Source of the DNA: a virus
IMG/VR virus record: IMGVR_UViG_3300036828_000412
Location: 1 to 45,619 of that record
DNA length: 45,619 nt
Reading direction: 5' to 3' (one strand)
The position numbers and the translations under genes were made by a program. This document shows, in pieces, positions 13,792-22,015 of this stretch. The notes under the pieces were generated by a model that saw only the letters and a program-made list of their open reading frames with translations, was not told the origin of the DNA and searched no databases. Position 1 is the stretch's first letter. Every line of letters starts with the position of its first letter.

Positions 13792-15663
13792 TTACCTCTT
13801 GAACTGCTCCATCCAGGGCATCCGCGGTTGCAGCAGCGCCTGGTCCACATGCTCGCTGCCGCTCAACACAAACATCCGCAGACAATCGACAGGGTCCTTC
13901 GTGCAACCGTGTTGGCCATCCTTGCCGGTCCACTCTTTGATTGCGTAAATCGTGTTAGGCACAGTCTCCACGCAATACAGGCGTGGCTGGTTCGTGTGAT
14001 CGATCGGGCGCTTCACATCGTAGAAGATCCGGTCGTTAATCATTCGCAAAGAACCGTCGCCGCCCCCACGGCCGGAATCGATCGCCTTCTCGCTCGGCGC
14101 GGCGTAGAAATCCATCCCCATCTCGGACAGATCTTCGATGAGCGTGGTGGACCGCTCTTCCTGCGTCCGGCGCGCGTTCCCGTAGCGCGCATCGATCCAC
14201 CGCACGCTAATTGAGATTTTTTGAGCGGACGGGGCTCTAACCGCGGCGGTATCAGCCGATCTGATATTTCGGCTGTCAGGATCTCCCTGCACGTTGGCCT
14301 CGGCTTCGAGTTTACCCCCGCCGCTCAAAAGTCTTTCCACCCGTTCGATCTCTTCCAGGTAACGGGTGTAACCCCAGCCCCATTCCTTTTGGCCGTCGCC
14401 CATGTCGCCGTCCGCCTTGTTACCGGGAACCGCCCATGGCCCCGGATTCCCAATCCCAGGAATGTAGGCCCACTCGTGGTCGAACGATGGCGATTCACCG
14501 GCAACAAAGGCCCGGTTAAGAGGGTCAACGAAGATCCAAATCTGAAACCAGTTCCGTCCGCTACACGGATCGAGAAAGTGATACCATGTCCCGCCGGCCT
14601 TCTGGATCTCTCTGAACCGGTTTAGTGAGACGACGTGCGTGGGATCGTTAAACATCGGGAACCGCGCCATCATCGATTTGGTGGGCACGCCGTAAGCTGT
14701 GGTGAGGATCTTGTCATCGCTCGCGCCCTTGAGCGTCGCTTTCATTTGCGGCCAGTTCCCGGGCGGGAACGGATTCTCGCTCGTGTGAAAGTAAACGATT
14801 GTCGCCTTAGCTCTGTGTCCTGGCACAGCCACGTTGAGATTGCGCTGGAGCAGCGGCACCTTGCGCGCGGCGAGGATCTCGCCGTTCACGCCGCGCACGG
14901 CTAATAGCTCCGTGTCCGCATCAGTTTCCGAGAGCGTCTCCGCGCCGTTCAGCACCGCTTTCACCGTTTGCGTGTAACCCCAGCGCGGCGTGAACGTGAG
15001 AAAGAGGATCCCATTGCGCGAAACCAACCGAAAGATCACTGCATCCAGCCAATCCAACGGCGCTTCTTCGTCCAGCCAGCCCTCATTGATCTCGGCACCC
15101 TCAAGGGACCGCGGATTCATCGAATAAAACTTGAACCTGCAATCGCTCGTGTTGCCGTGCTGGTTCACGACGGCGAATACGTCCTCAGTAAACCCGCCCC
15201 ACGGCGTGTAGTTCACTTTGAGCCGAGCCCCGCGCCGCAGTTTCCCGCTCTCAGCGCGGTAAGCCGGTGGGAGATACCGATAAATTTTCGATTGCTGCGC
15301 TTCACGCGACGCTTCCTGCGTCGATTGGCACGCCCAAACTTTGTAATTGGGATTTGCGAACATGTTTTCCACTGTTCGCTTCGAGCGCCACTCAGTTTTT
15401 CCAGCGCGATGGCCGCCCAGGATCAGGCAAATAATCACCCCTACAGGAAATTCCCTGCGAAACGCCGCGAGCGTTTCGTCTGCGCGCTTCCAGCTTGGCG
15501 GCTCGTGTCCAAAATTGAGAGGATCCCGTTCCATGTCCAGCATCCGCTGCCGGCGCACGGCATAGAACTTCTCCAGCCACTCAGCTCCAAGCGCCTCTGC
15601 CAGCTCGGGCTTAGGCAGCGGGAGCGTCGGGTGCGGTTCTTTCCCTGTTACGAGTGTGTTCAC
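13792..15663 (-). CDS. terL: Terminase large subunit (ATPase-nuclease, 623 aa)
   Basis: 623 residues from a GTG at 15663 that overlaps the TerS stop (GTGA). Walker A GGHRAGKT is at about residues 83-90, the Walker B block GWLDEE at about 195-200, and a coupling motif FTP at about 224. The C-terminal nuclease carries FLDPCSGRN, RWIDARYGN and KDPVDCLRM, giving the acidic residues expected of an RNase-H-like terminase nuclease. The enzyme pumps DNA through the portal into the procapsid and cuts it. The frame extends upstream of the GTG, but with composition that looks like shadow of the TerS gene. Packaging type (pac or cos) cannot be told from this. Confidence 0.9.
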   Translation of the reverse strand: MNTLVTGKEPHPTLPLPKPELAEALGAEWLEKFYAVRRQRMLDMERDPLNFGHEPPSWKRADETLAAFRREFPVGVIICLILGGHRAGKTEWRSKRTVENMFANPNYKVWACQSTQEASREAQQSKIYRYLPPAYRAESGKLRRGARLKVNYTPWGGFTEDVFAVVNQHGNTSDCRFKFYSMNPRSLEGAEINEGWLDEEAPLDWLDAVIFRLVSRNGILFLTFTPRWGYTQTVKAVLNGAETLSETDADTELLAVRGVNGEILAARKVPLLQRNLNVAVPGHRAKATIVYFHTSENPFPPGNWPQMKATLKGASDDKILTTAYGVPTKSMMARFPMFNDPTHVVSLNRFREIQKAGGTWYHFLDPCSGRNWFQIWIFVDPLNRAFVAGESPSFDHEWAYIPGIGNPGPWAVPGNKADGDMGDGQKEWGWGYTRYLEEIERVERLLSGGGKLEAEANVQGDPDSRNIRSADTAAVRAPSAQKISISVRWIDARYGNARRTQEERSTTLIEDLSEMGMDFYAAPSEKAIDSGRGGGDGSLRMINDRIFYDVKRPIDHTNQPRLYCVETVPNTIYAIKEWTGKDGQHGCTKDPVDCLRMFVLSGSEHVDQALLQPRMPWMEQFKR

Positions 15664-16232
15664 TGTCCCTCCTCCAGTTGCGGTAGATCGATCACTGTTG
15701 CCCGGATGGTTTTGACTTTCTCTTCCGCTTCGCGCAAGAGCGCGGCCAGCTCGGCACCGCAATCAATCTTGTGATCCACTTCAATGCGCGCGGTAGGCAA
15801 GCCGCCCACCTGCAGGTAAATGTCTTTGGCGATCCCCATCGGGATCATCACTTCTGATGGCTTCTGCGCGCGATCGATCAGTTCAAATGCCCGCTCGCCG
15901 AATGCGACCATTAACCCGAGGGACTGTTGCTGGATCATCGCGCGCGCCTCGTCGATGTCCCTAATGCATCGGACCGCCACTTGCTTAATCGTCCTGTAAT
16001 CCGCGTGCACGAACTTCGCGATCTCGTACTCACTGAATTGCCCGGCTGCGAGCAATTTCACCGCGCACCTATAGCGGTCAGGGTAATACGCCTTGAACCG
16101 CTCGGCCGTGTAACGGCACGGCAAATCATCGCGATCCACGTAAAGCTCTTCACCTTCGAGGACGAGCTGCATCTGCTCTAACTTGTCGCTCGCCAGTTTT
16201 GCTAGTTCCGCGCTCATGTTAATCCCAGGCAT
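15660..16232 (-). CDS. Terminase small subunit candidate (190 aa)
   Basis: 190 residues from the ATG at 16232, which has GGAG seven bases upstream; an ATG at 16217 is the alternative. A helix-turn-helix is visible around residues 60-95 (AGQFSEYEIAKFVHADYRTI, then KQVAVRCIRDI), followed by a long helical middle and an acidic coiled coil (ELAALLREAEEKVKTIRAT). HTH plus coiled-coil oligomerisation region just upstream of and coupled to TerL is the usual plan of TerS, which recognises the packaging site. Sequence alone does not prove it. Confidence 0.65.
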   Translation of the reverse strand: MPGINMSAELAKLASDKLEQMQLVLEGEELYVDRDDLPCRYTAERFKAYYPDRYRCAVKLLAAGQFSEYEIAKFVHADYRTIKQVAVRCIRDIDEARAMIQQQSLGLMVAFGERAFELIDRAQKPSEVMIPMGIAKDIYLQVGGLPTARIEVDHKIDCGAELAALLREAEEKVKTIRATVIDLPQLEEGQ

Positions 16233-16509
16233 GTCGTGGCTCCATCTCCGAGGCGGGATCAGGTTTTGGTTGATGTTTTTTCTCCCCATAAATTGCTTCA
16301 TCGCACAGCTTGGCGATTTGCTTGCGCAGATATCCAGGCACAGCATCGTTAGCCCTGAGCAAGCCCTTGATCCGTTGCGCCACGCCTGCGGCAGCGCCAG
16401 CCTTCCATCCTGCGTGCCAGCCCGCCGTGAACTCTGATTGCGGCTTCGCCTCCGAGTTCGGGATAACGAGCACATGATACTCGGGTGTTTCTCTAGGGTC
16501 CGTCTTCAT
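16219..16509 (-). CDS. Hypothetical protein (96 aa)
   Basis: 96 residues from the ATG at 16509 (ATGA overlap with the previous gene). MKTDPRETPEYHVLVIPNSE, then TAGWHAGWKAGAAAGVAQRI and LRKQIAKLCDEAIYGEKKHQ. The GWHAGWKAGAAAG stretch is a small repeated aromatic/Gly helix often seen in short phage proteins. The end reads DPASEMEP because a degenerate copy of the dispersed palindrome lies here (about 16243-16259). Function unknown. Confidence 0.65.
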   Translation of the reverse strand: MKTDPRETPEYHVLVIPNSEAKPQSEFTAGWHAGWKAGAAAGVAQRIKGLLRANDAVPGYLRKQIAKLCDEAIYGEKKHQPKPDPASEMEPRHAWD

Positions 16510-16796
16510 CGCTTTAAAATCCTGAGCTGAAACATTTCGCCCGGGAGCTTCGAGTCGATGCTGAAACGAAGCCGCGTGGCATCGCTCAGGTATACGACGA
16601 AATCGTGGCCGAATACACCGGTGCCGATCCCGGCTGCGCGACACTCGTCCACGAATTTGCGCGCGAACTTGGCCGACATTTTTACTTCCACGCGGCCCGG
16701 ACGAAATGGCCATCCCCATTCGCCCAGAACGTCCATGTATCGGTGAAAGAAAACCGCTCTTGCGTGGCTACATGATGTCGGAGGTTTAGCCTTCAT
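16506..16796 (-). CDS. Hypothetical protein (96 aa)
   Basis: 96 residues, ATGA overlaps on both sides. Alpha/beta pattern: FFHRYMDVLGEWGWPF, VEVKMSAKFARKFVDECRAA, then GTGVFGHDFVVYLSDATRLR. Not recognised. It belongs to the tightly packed group of three small genes between DnaB and TerS. Confidence 0.6.
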   Translation of the reverse strand: MKAKPPTSCSHARAVFFHRYMDVLGEWGWPFRPGRVEVKMSAKFARKFVDECRAAGIGTGVFGHDFVVYLSDATRLRFSIDSKLPGEMFQLRILKR

Positions 16797-17017
16797 CGGC
16801 CCAACCTTTTTTCCGCTACTTGCTCGGCCTCGACCATCGTCCGGCCAAACCCCAACAGCTCAAACACAGGCTGCGGCGGATATTTCGCTACCCGTTTCTC
16901 GAGTGTCACCCGCCCCACTTGGCACTGCAGCCATTCGTATTGAGGGCGCACTCCGGGCACTATCCGGTAATCCAGGTCATCCCACTTTTGCCGCGTCTCT
17001 CCGTTGCCTCCATTCAT
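16793..17017 (-). CDS. Hypothetical protein (74 aa)
   Basis: 74 residues, ATGA overlaps with DnaB upstream and with the next small gene downstream. The sequence (VRPQYEWLQCQVGRVTLEKR, PPQPVFELLGFGRTMVEAEQ) has the look of a small strand-helix protein with a GFGRTxxEAEQxA motif reminiscent of double-stranded-RNA-binding-like or HicB-like short folds, but this is only a resemblance. Function unknown. Confidence 0.6.
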   Translation of the reverse strand: MNGGNGETRQKWDDLDYRIVPGVRPQYEWLQCQVGRVTLEKRVAKYPPQPVFELLGFGRTMVEAEQVAEKRLGR

Positions 17018-18618
17018 CGTTGTTGCCTTTTTGTCGGATCATTGCTGTAAAGTTTCTCCGTCACGTTCTGGAAGAGCGTGCGATTGCCGATGAAACGCAG
17101 CCGCAAGTCGTTCACCGGTCCGTTGCGCTGTTTCACCACGTTAAACCCGGCATACTCTAAAATTTGCCGGTCGCGCTCTGCGAGCTGATAAGTGGTGAGC
17201 CTCGGTTTGTCATCTTGCCCGTTGTTATCGTTTGGTTCATCCAGCCAAAGTGGCGCGTCCAGGTCATCTTTTAAATGCAGTATTCGAGCCAGTTGTTTTT
17301 TCCCAAATTTCGGCGGCGCAAGGTGCCGGTCCGGCCGCCACAACATCACCACCACGTCGGCGTCCTGCTCGATGGATCCGCTCTCGCGAAGGTCGCTTAA
17401 CTTCGGTTTACAAAACGAGGCATCGCGTGCCTCTGCTTCCCGGTTGAGCTGGCAACACACGATCACTGGCACCTTGAGTTCCTTGGCAACCGCCTTGAGC
17501 GTCCCGGAAATTTCGGTCACTTCGATCCAGCGCGCGTCTTGCGATCGCTTGGAAAGGCTTCTCATTAGCTGCAGGTAATCGACAATGATTGCGCGCACTT
17601 TGTGCTTCATCTTCATTAGCCGTGCGCGTGCCTTGAAAGCCGACGTGGTCAGCGCCGGCGTGTCGTCGATCCAGATCGGCGTTGAACCTAGCTTCGCTCC
17701 GTGGTCCGGCGCGTCTTCAAACTCCTTATCGCTCAGAAAGCCCTCACGAAATTTGTTGATCGTGATTCCTGATTTCCCACAGAACATGCGCTCGATGATT
17801 TCCTGGTAGCTCATCTCCATCGAGAACACACCCACCGGCACCTCATTCAGCGTCGCGATGTTGTAAGCCATGTTCATCGCCATCGCCGTTTTGCCCTGGC
17901 TCGGTCGCGCTCCGATGATGATGAGTTGCTCCGGCCGCAAACCGTAGGTCATGCGGTCAAAATCCATAAATCCCGTCGCCAGTCCGCCGGCGGCGACTGC
18001 GGAATCGCCGCGGTGATGGTAGCGATGCTCAAGCTCCTCCAGCAACGCCGTCACTCCTTCAGTCAAATTGCGGAAGATGTCCGGGTGCTCCGCCTGCATG
18101 ATGATCTCGGTAAGGGTCGCCTGTGTTTGCTCGAGCACTTCACCGATCTCGGTTTGTTCGTCGTAAGCTACGCGCACTAATTCGGTGCACTTGGCGATGA
18201 TCGTGCGCGCAATGAATTTCTCGCGCAGAATGTTAATGTAGTAGCTAACGTGCGCCGCCGTGGGAATGAACGTGAAAACGCTCGTCAGGTAGTGTGCGCC
18301 TCCCAGCTCCTCGAGCGAGATCACAGGCCGGCCGCCGCGTTCCAACCGGCCGCGCGCCATTGGCAGCGGCAGATGTTCCACGGGGAATCCGTCCATCAAT
18401 TCTTGCGTCAGCCCAGGCAGCGCGAGCGGCTTGTCCTTGCGCTGTTGCTCAGCGAAAATTGAGAAGATCAATTGGTGGGCCGGAACGTAAAAGTGATCAA
18501 GCGTCAATTTGTCCAGGCACTCGCACAGAGCTTCGCGGGTCAGCGTAGCCGAAGCCAGCGCGCCCAATTCAGCGTCGACGCTATGCGGCGGACCGCGATG
18601 AATTTCCACCTGCTTCAT
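17014..18618 (-). CDS. dnaB: Replicative DNA helicase, DnaB family (534 aa)
   Basis: 534 residues, ATG at 18618. N-terminal DnaB domain about 10-185 (DAELGALASATL, VPAHQLIFSIF, LREKFIARTIIAKC), RecA-like motor about 205-520: GFMDFDRMTYGLRPEQLIII, Walker A GARPSQGKT (236-244), Walker B AIIVDYLQLM (about 344-353), CCQLNREAEARD and DLRESGSIEQDADVV. This hexameric helicase unwinds the fork and recruits primase. After the DADVVVMLWRP motif there is an unusual 40-residue acidic insertion rich in Asp/Asn (about 455-480) before the final strands. It is the only replication enzyme recognised here; no polymerase or primase gene is visible, so host enzymes are probably used. Confidence 0.93.
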   Translation of the reverse strand: MKQVEIHRGPPHSVDAELGALASATLTREALCECLDKLTLDHFYVPAHQLIFSIFAEQQRKDKPLALPGLTQELMDGFPVEHLPLPMARGRLERGGRPVISLEELGGAHYLTSVFTFIPTAAHVSYYINILREKFIARTIIAKCTELVRVAYDEQTEIGEVLEQTQATLTEIIMQAEHPDIFRNLTEGVTALLEELEHRYHHRGDSAVAAGGLATGFMDFDRMTYGLRPEQLIIIGARPSQGKTAMAMNMAYNIATLNEVPVGVFSMEMSYQEIIERMFCGKSGITINKFREGFLSDKEFEDAPDHGAKLGSTPIWIDDTPALTTSAFKARARLMKMKHKVRAIIVDYLQLMRSLSKRSQDARWIEVTEISGTLKAVAKELKVPVIVCCQLNREAEARDASFCKPKLSDLRESGSIEQDADVVVMLWRPDRHLAPPKFGKKQLARILHLKDDLDAPLWLDEPNDNNGQDDKPRLTTYQLAERDRQILEYAGFNVVKQRNGPVNDLRLRFIGNRTLFQNVTEKLYSNDPTKRQQR

Positions 18619-18758
18619 TTTTTCGCCCTTCCGAAAATCTGCTTAACGCGCGACCAGAAATAGCGGCGCTCGAGCCGGCGCAGGCCGCGGCGGATCTCGC
18701 GCAGTCTTTTTTTATTCTGCACTTCAAACAGCATCTGCGAGATGGTTTTTTCACTCAT
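18615..18758 (-). CDS. Small basic helical protein (47 aa)
   Basis: 47 residues from the ATG at 18758, within the last codons of the initiator-like gene, and ATGA overlap with DnaB. MSEKTISQMLFEVQNKKRLR, then EIRRGLRRLERRYFWSRVKQ. Strongly basic amphipathic helix; its RGLRRLERR part resembles the 39-residue protein of the lysis region (KRLRRLEREL). A role as a small nucleic-acid-binding or loader-accessory protein is possible. Coupling on both sides supports it. Confidence 0.5.
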   Translation of the reverse strand: MSEKTISQMLFEVQNKKRLREIRRGLRRLERRYFWSRVKQIFGRAKK

Positions 18759-19785
18759 GATTAACGAGATCTCGCGCGCGCCGATCAATTTGTCGCTGTA
18801 CATCAATTGGCACCGAATCAAAACGCGGCGGCCACGTCGTATCAGGAAAATCTTCCTGGCACACCTTCACCCGTTCTGGGGTCCACCCATCGCCCTCCGG
18901 TTCATGTTCCTCGGACCCGTTAAGGTTAACGCGCACGCTCTTCCACTTGTCGATCTCGGAAGAAAACTCGCGAAGAAGAAGTAGAGCACTGTGCTTCGGC
19001 TTACTCAGTTGCTCGCCGTCCACGATCGCCCAACCCTCCACGTCGCGCGGAAGTGTGTAGGCCCAGGAGAGCAGAGCCCGGTCCTCGCGCGAGATCGGGA
19101 CGAGCTCGGTGAGCAGGTTCATCTCTTCGTAGTTCCAAGCTCTTTGGCGGCCAAACAAGGAGTTGACCCAGTTTTTTAATTTCTCAAAATTTTGGTCAAT
19201 AAGGCTCTCATTGTGCAAATCTGTCTCAGTCCCCCCTTGGGGGACGACAGGGGGTTCTTTCATTCCTTCTTTCTTTCTTTCATTGACATCGTCAATTTCA
19301 CTGCCACTGACGTTTTCCGCTGCACTGTGAGTGACGTTTTCGGACGTCACTACAAGTGCGGGCGGCATGTCATCGAGACTGCCGTTTTCAGACGTCGCTT
19401 GAAGTGACGTTACTTCCGGCGCGCCTTCGATCAGATTGATCCAGCCGACTTGTCGAGACGAAAGTACGGCGAATGCGCGGCGTACAGTTGATGCTGGTAA
19501 GCGCCACATATGCCCGAGCTGCTCGCTGCCTAAGCGCCACCCGTTCCGAGTGCCGTCGCTGGTAACGTAGCCGTGCCGCGGTTTGCCCTGGCGGGAGCAA
19601 AGCTTCCCCAGCCGATGCCATACGCCGAAGATGGATGCGGAGTCGCAATGATTCTCGATTACTGTGGCGGCCGGACCATCGTCGTTTCGGAAGCAAACGA
19701 AAGTGCAACTGTCGACGTGTCGCGACCGGTTGTTCTCGAAGAGTCGATCCCAATCTGCGATCTGATAGAGTGGCAGGTTCGTCAT
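18751..19785 (-). CDS. Replication initiator / replisome organiser-like protein (344 aa)
   Basis: 344 residues from the ATG at 19785 (ATGA overlap with the previous gene). Residues about 45-125 look like the winged helix found at the start of phage replisome organisers and DnaD/O-like proteins (SIFGVWHRLGKLCSRQGKPR; LGSEQLGHMWRLPASTVRRA; FAVLSSRQVGWINLI). A disordered Ser/Glu-rich linker follows, and the C-terminal half has Trp-rich helices (NWVNSLFGRQRAWNYEEMNL). Directly upstream of the DnaB helicase, as expected for an origin-binding or helicase-loading protein. No origin iterons are obvious within the gene. The family is inferred. Confidence 0.6.
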   Translation of the reverse strand: MTNLPLYQIADWDRLFENNRSRHVDSCTFVCFRNDDGPAATVIENHCDSASIFGVWHRLGKLCSRQGKPRHGYVTSDGTRNGWRLGSEQLGHMWRLPASTVRRAFAVLSSRQVGWINLIEGAPEVTSLQATSENGSLDDMPPALVVTSENVTHSAAENVSGSEIDDVNERKKEGMKEPPVVPQGGTETDLHNESLIDQNFEKLKNWVNSLFGRQRAWNYEEMNLLTELVPISREDRALLSWAYTLPRDVEGWAIVDGEQLSKPKHSALLLLREFSSEIDKWKSVRVNLNGSEEHEPEGDGWTPERVKVCQEDFPDTTWPPRFDSVPIDVQRQIDRRARDLVNHE

Positions 19786-20021
19786 GGCTTGAATGGTTTG
19801 CAGAAGCCGCGGCTGAAAGGGGCCAGGACACGCCCACAAATCGGGCAAGGCGGTCCCTCGCCAAAGACAGTCCGCACGATCACGTTGCCGCGCTGGATGC
19901 GCGTGACCGGCAGAAGATTCCCCGCCCCCGAAGGACTAGGGGCGGGGATTTTGTCCCTCTCTGCCTTTGCAGCATGGGGCTCCACGCTGTCCGGCGAGAA
20001 TGGTAAAAGCTCGGGCATCAT
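19782..20021 (-). CDS. Small Cys-containing hypothetical protein (79 aa)
   Basis: 79 residues from the ATG at 20021 (ATGA overlap with the previous gene). It ends with EGPPCPICGRVLAPFSRGFC, a CxxC followed by a third Cys, perhaps a degenerate zinc knuckle. The N-terminal half is Pro/Ala-rich. Overlaps the initiator-like gene by ATGA. Function unknown; the codon pattern is consistent with its neighbours. Confidence 0.55.
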   Translation of the reverse strand: MMPELLPFSPDSVEPHAAKAERDKIPAPSPSGAGNLLPVTRIQRGNVIVRTVFGEGPPCPICGRVLAPFSRGFCKPFKP

Positions 20022-20482
20022 CGGATTGGCCGGCGCGTATCTCTGGGAACTGGGGACACGCATTGCAGGATGCCAGTCTGAGTTTCGTGTGGTTCGACTT
20101 CGATTTCGTCGTCGAAACAGAAAGTGTCATTGCGTCCAACCCACACGAGCTGTCTGTTCCCTTCAGCGTCCTCAGCGAAGACGATCCGCGGATTGAATGG
20201 CCGCGGCGGGATCACTCGCATTTTTTTTCGTGTCGGCTGTTCGCCATTAGCTTGGTGCGCTTTAGGTTGGGGCAAGCATCGCTCGAGCTCGGGCGTCTTC
20301 GTAAACGTGAGCTTCGCAGCGCGCTCCACGGCGCCCTCAGTGAGCAGGATCTCGCCGCTGATTTTTTTCCAATCCAGACCAGGCGCGAAATTTACAAGAC
20401 GAACATCACGAAGCGCCTCGCGAGGTAAGCCGAGCTGTTCCGCGACTCGCGCCTCGCTATATTTGAACGTGGAGGGATCCAT
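20018..20482 (-). CDS. Hypothetical protein with HTH-like N-terminus (154 aa)
   Basis: 154 residues, ATG at 20482 with a strong AAGGAGG eight bases upstream. The start (FKYSEARVAEQLGLPREALR, then DVRLVNF ... DWKKISGEILLTEGAVERAA) looks like a small helix-turn-helix in which a residue pattern selects between operators; the end has an acidic strand region (TFCFDDEIEVEPHE) and a Cys. It follows the 210-residue HTH gene with a four-base gap. Probably a DNA-binding regulator or replication accessory protein (inference). Confidence 0.6.
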   Translation of the reverse strand: MDPSTFKYSEARVAEQLGLPREALRDVRLVNFAPGLDWKKISGEILLTEGAVERAAKLTFTKTPELERCLPQPKAHQANGEQPTRKKMRVIPPRPFNPRIVFAEDAEGNRQLVWVGRNDTFCFDDEIEVEPHETQTGILQCVSPVPRDTRRPIR

Positions 20483-20486
20483 TCAA

Positions 20487-21119
20487 TCAGCCCTCCTTGC
20501 TAGAAAATTTCTCAGGGAGTTCACCGGTCGCGCGAAGGCCCCCGGCCTCGACGTCGCGAACCCCCGCCGCCCGGGCCTCGCCGCCAGAGCCAGGCCGTGG
20601 ACCATCGTCAGCAAAAACAACAGCATGGGCCTCTGATGCCAGGTGAACCTCTTGAATCGGTATCAAGGAACTCCCCTTTTCAGGGCCGGATCCGCGGTCC
20701 GCGTCGAGCGCCTTTTGTCCAGCGCTTTTCCCGCCATCACCGTTCTCAGCGGCCGCGGCCTTTTTTTTACTCGGTAGAGGATCGCCGGCACCTCGAGCCG
20801 GCACGAACCATGAGCGCCGCCACTCATTTACTGCTCCTGTCGATACTTTATAAGAAGAACCTTTGAATGATCTCGCAAAAAAACCCGCCCCCAAAATTGG
20901 ATCATGAAACCGGCCTGCCTTCATATCGGCCAGGACCTCACGCTTGGGCACTCCGCAACGTTCTGCGATCTCGCTCGCTGAGAGTAACCTGTCCAAAGAC
21001 ACCAGGGAGAATATGATGTCCACTACACCCTGCGGACCTTTGCTCTTTACAACTTCTGCGATCTCTTCGCGTGTCTTGCCCGATAAAAAAAAAGCCGGCG
21101 CGGCCTTCTTCTTCGCCAT
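20487..21119 (-). CDS. HTH protein with long low-complexity tail (210 aa)
   Basis: 210 residues, ATG at 21119. Residues about 40-110 hold a winged-helix/excisionase-like unit (DRLLSASEIAERCGVPKREV, LADMKAGRFHDPI, SSYKVSTGAVNEWRRSW). Residues 115-205 are Ala/Gly/Ser/Glu-rich and disordered, ending KFSSKEG. Second gene of the leftward early operon, after the RHH regulator. Likely an early regulator or replication-region binding protein. The ribosome site is poor, so expression may depend on coupling to the gene before it, four bases away. Confidence 0.65.
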   Translation of the reverse strand: MAKKKAAPAFFLSGKTREEIAEVVKSKGPQGVVDIIFSLVSLDRLLSASEIAERCGVPKREVLADMKAGRFHDPILGAGFFARSFKGSSYKVSTGAVNEWRRSWFVPARGAGDPLPSKKKAAAAENGDGGKSAGQKALDADRGSGPEKGSSLIPIQEVHLASEAHAVVFADDGPRPGSGGEARAAGVRDVEAGGLRATGELPEKFSSKEG

Positions 21120-21123
21120 TGAT

Positions 21124-21345
21124 TTAAGCCGCGGCTAATTCGGCGAGCTCTGGGTTAGCTTCCGCTTTCGGGTCAGCATCGCTGTGCGCCTTGAGGTAAT
21201 ACCGAAGCGCCGCTCGGAAAATATCTGCCTGATTTAACTGTCGCTTCTCTGCCAATTCCCGGACCTTGGCACTCTGAGCTTCGGTTATCCAGTAACTGAC
21301 ATTTACGATGAACCTCGCTTTCTTCCGCTCTGCCTCAGACTCCAT
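21124..21345 (-). CDS. Ribbon-helix-helix regulator, first gene of the leftward operon (73 aa)
   Basis: 73 residues, ATG at 21345 with AAGGAG nine bases upstream. RFIVNVSYWITEAQSAKVRE is a beta strand followed by helix 1, and RQLNQADIFRAALRYYLKAH completes the RHH (Arc/CopG) fold; a short acidic Ala-rich tail follows. Such dimers bind short inverted repeats. A strong inverted repeat lies 60-100 bases upstream at 21405-21446 (listed separately), so autoregulation is likely. It heads the operon leading to replication and packaging genes. Confidence 0.75.
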   Translation of the reverse strand: MESEAERKKARFIVNVSYWITEAQSAKVRELAEKRQLNQADIFRAALRYYLKAHSDADPKAEANPELAELAAA

Positions 21346-21404
21346 AAACCGCTCTCCTTGTCTCTAGGTTTTCAGTCAATCCCAAGATCACGACAAGAGA
21401 AAAG

Positions 21405-21446
21405 TTATCACAATGTTTGATTCATTTTGCATGAACATTGTAATAA
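21405..21446. promoter_or_regulatory. Inverted-repeat operator candidate in the divergent control region
   Basis: TTATCACAATG (21405-21415) and CATTGTAATAA (21436-21446) form an inverted repeat with one mismatch and a 20-base spacer; the spacer contains a second small inverted repeat, TTCAT (21421-21425) and ATGAA (21431-21435). It lies in the 270-base region between the leftward RHH gene (starts 21345) and the rightward RHH-like gene (starts 21616). On the minus strand the inner end overlaps TGTGATAAC, which could be an extended -10 for the leftward operon. This is the natural place for lysis-lysogeny control. Confidence 0.6.
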
Positions 21447-21615
21447 CAAATGCCGGACGCGGGCGCGGCCGTTTACGAGTGTCAGGTATCCTCCCTACGA
21501 TTTTGCTTGCCCAATAAGCGATTAAAGAATTTACATGGGGAAAATCGTTTTGGTAGCGCAGCAAACTGCAGCCGAACGATGTAAAACCAACACACCAAAC
21601 CCGGAGGATCAAACG

Positions 21616-21837
21616 ATGCGATATGATCGGAACGATAAGTGGAGTAAGAAGATTCAATTTTGCGAGACAGAGCTTCAACAAGCTGAATTTCGCAGCCTGG
21701 CAAGGTTCCGGCGTCAACCTGAGAGCGTGATTCGCCGAGACGCGTGCAGCTCTTACATTCGCGCTTTCGCCAGGAAGCATCCGCAGTTTGCGCGCGAGCT
21801 GGCCAGGATCCGAAAACAATTCGACAACGAGCCTTAA
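21616..21837 (+). CDS. Small RHH-like protein, first gene of the rightward lysogeny block (73 aa)
   Basis: 73 residues from the ATG at 21616, which has a perfect GGAGG seven bases upstream (the frame extends to 21535 but without a ribosome site). KKIQFCETELQQAEFRSLAR, FRRQPESVIRRDACSSYIRA, then KHPQFARELARIRKQF. The strand plus two helices and the SVIRRDA motif resemble the RHH gene at 23873-24100 (SAVIRDA...PDLAKYLKAI). Divergent from the leftward early operon, so it is probably a regulator of the switch. Three RHH-like genes in one small genome is notable. Confidence 0.65.
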   Translation: MRYDRNDKWSKKIQFCETELQQAEFRSLARFRRQPESVIRRDACSSYIRAFARKHPQFARELARIRKQFDNEP

Positions 21838-21847
21838 AAATAATTAC

Positions 21848-21875
21848 TTGACGTTGCACGCATTGCCTGTATTCT
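21848..21875 (+). promoter_or_regulatory. Sigma-70-type promoter, -10 box six bases before an ATG
   Basis: TTGACG (21848-21853), a 16-base spacer and TATTCT (21870-21875). The ATG of the 42-residue gene is at 21882, only six bases after the -10 box, where transcription would be expected to start. No Shine-Dalgarno lies between. The transcript would be leaderless or nearly so. Confidence 0.6.
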
Positions 21876-21881
21876 CCTGGC

Positions 21882-22010
21882 ATGAGCAACACAGAAAAAG
21901 CAGTAACGGCCGAGAGCAGCAATGCGTCTCGGATAACGGCTGAGTTGGTTGGGATTCTGAGCCTGGTAATCGACACAGCCATCCTCGTAGTTTTGCTGGT
22001 GAAAGGTTAA
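21882..22010 (+). CDS. Single-pass membrane peptide (42 aa)
   Basis: 42 residues: a polar start MSNTEKAVTAESSNASRITA and one transmembrane helix, LVGILSLVIDTAILVVLLV, ending KG. The start codon sits right at the expected transcription start of the promoter at 21848-21875. The first residues (MSNTEK) resemble the start module of the small-gene array, perhaps by chance. Small membrane peptides in lysogeny modules often act in superinfection exclusion or as regulators of membrane state; here that is only a suggestion. The next gene begins five bases after its stop. Confidence 0.6.
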   Translation: MSNTEKAVTAESSNASRITAELVGILSLVIDTAILVVLLVKG

Positions 22011-22015
22011 TCCCA

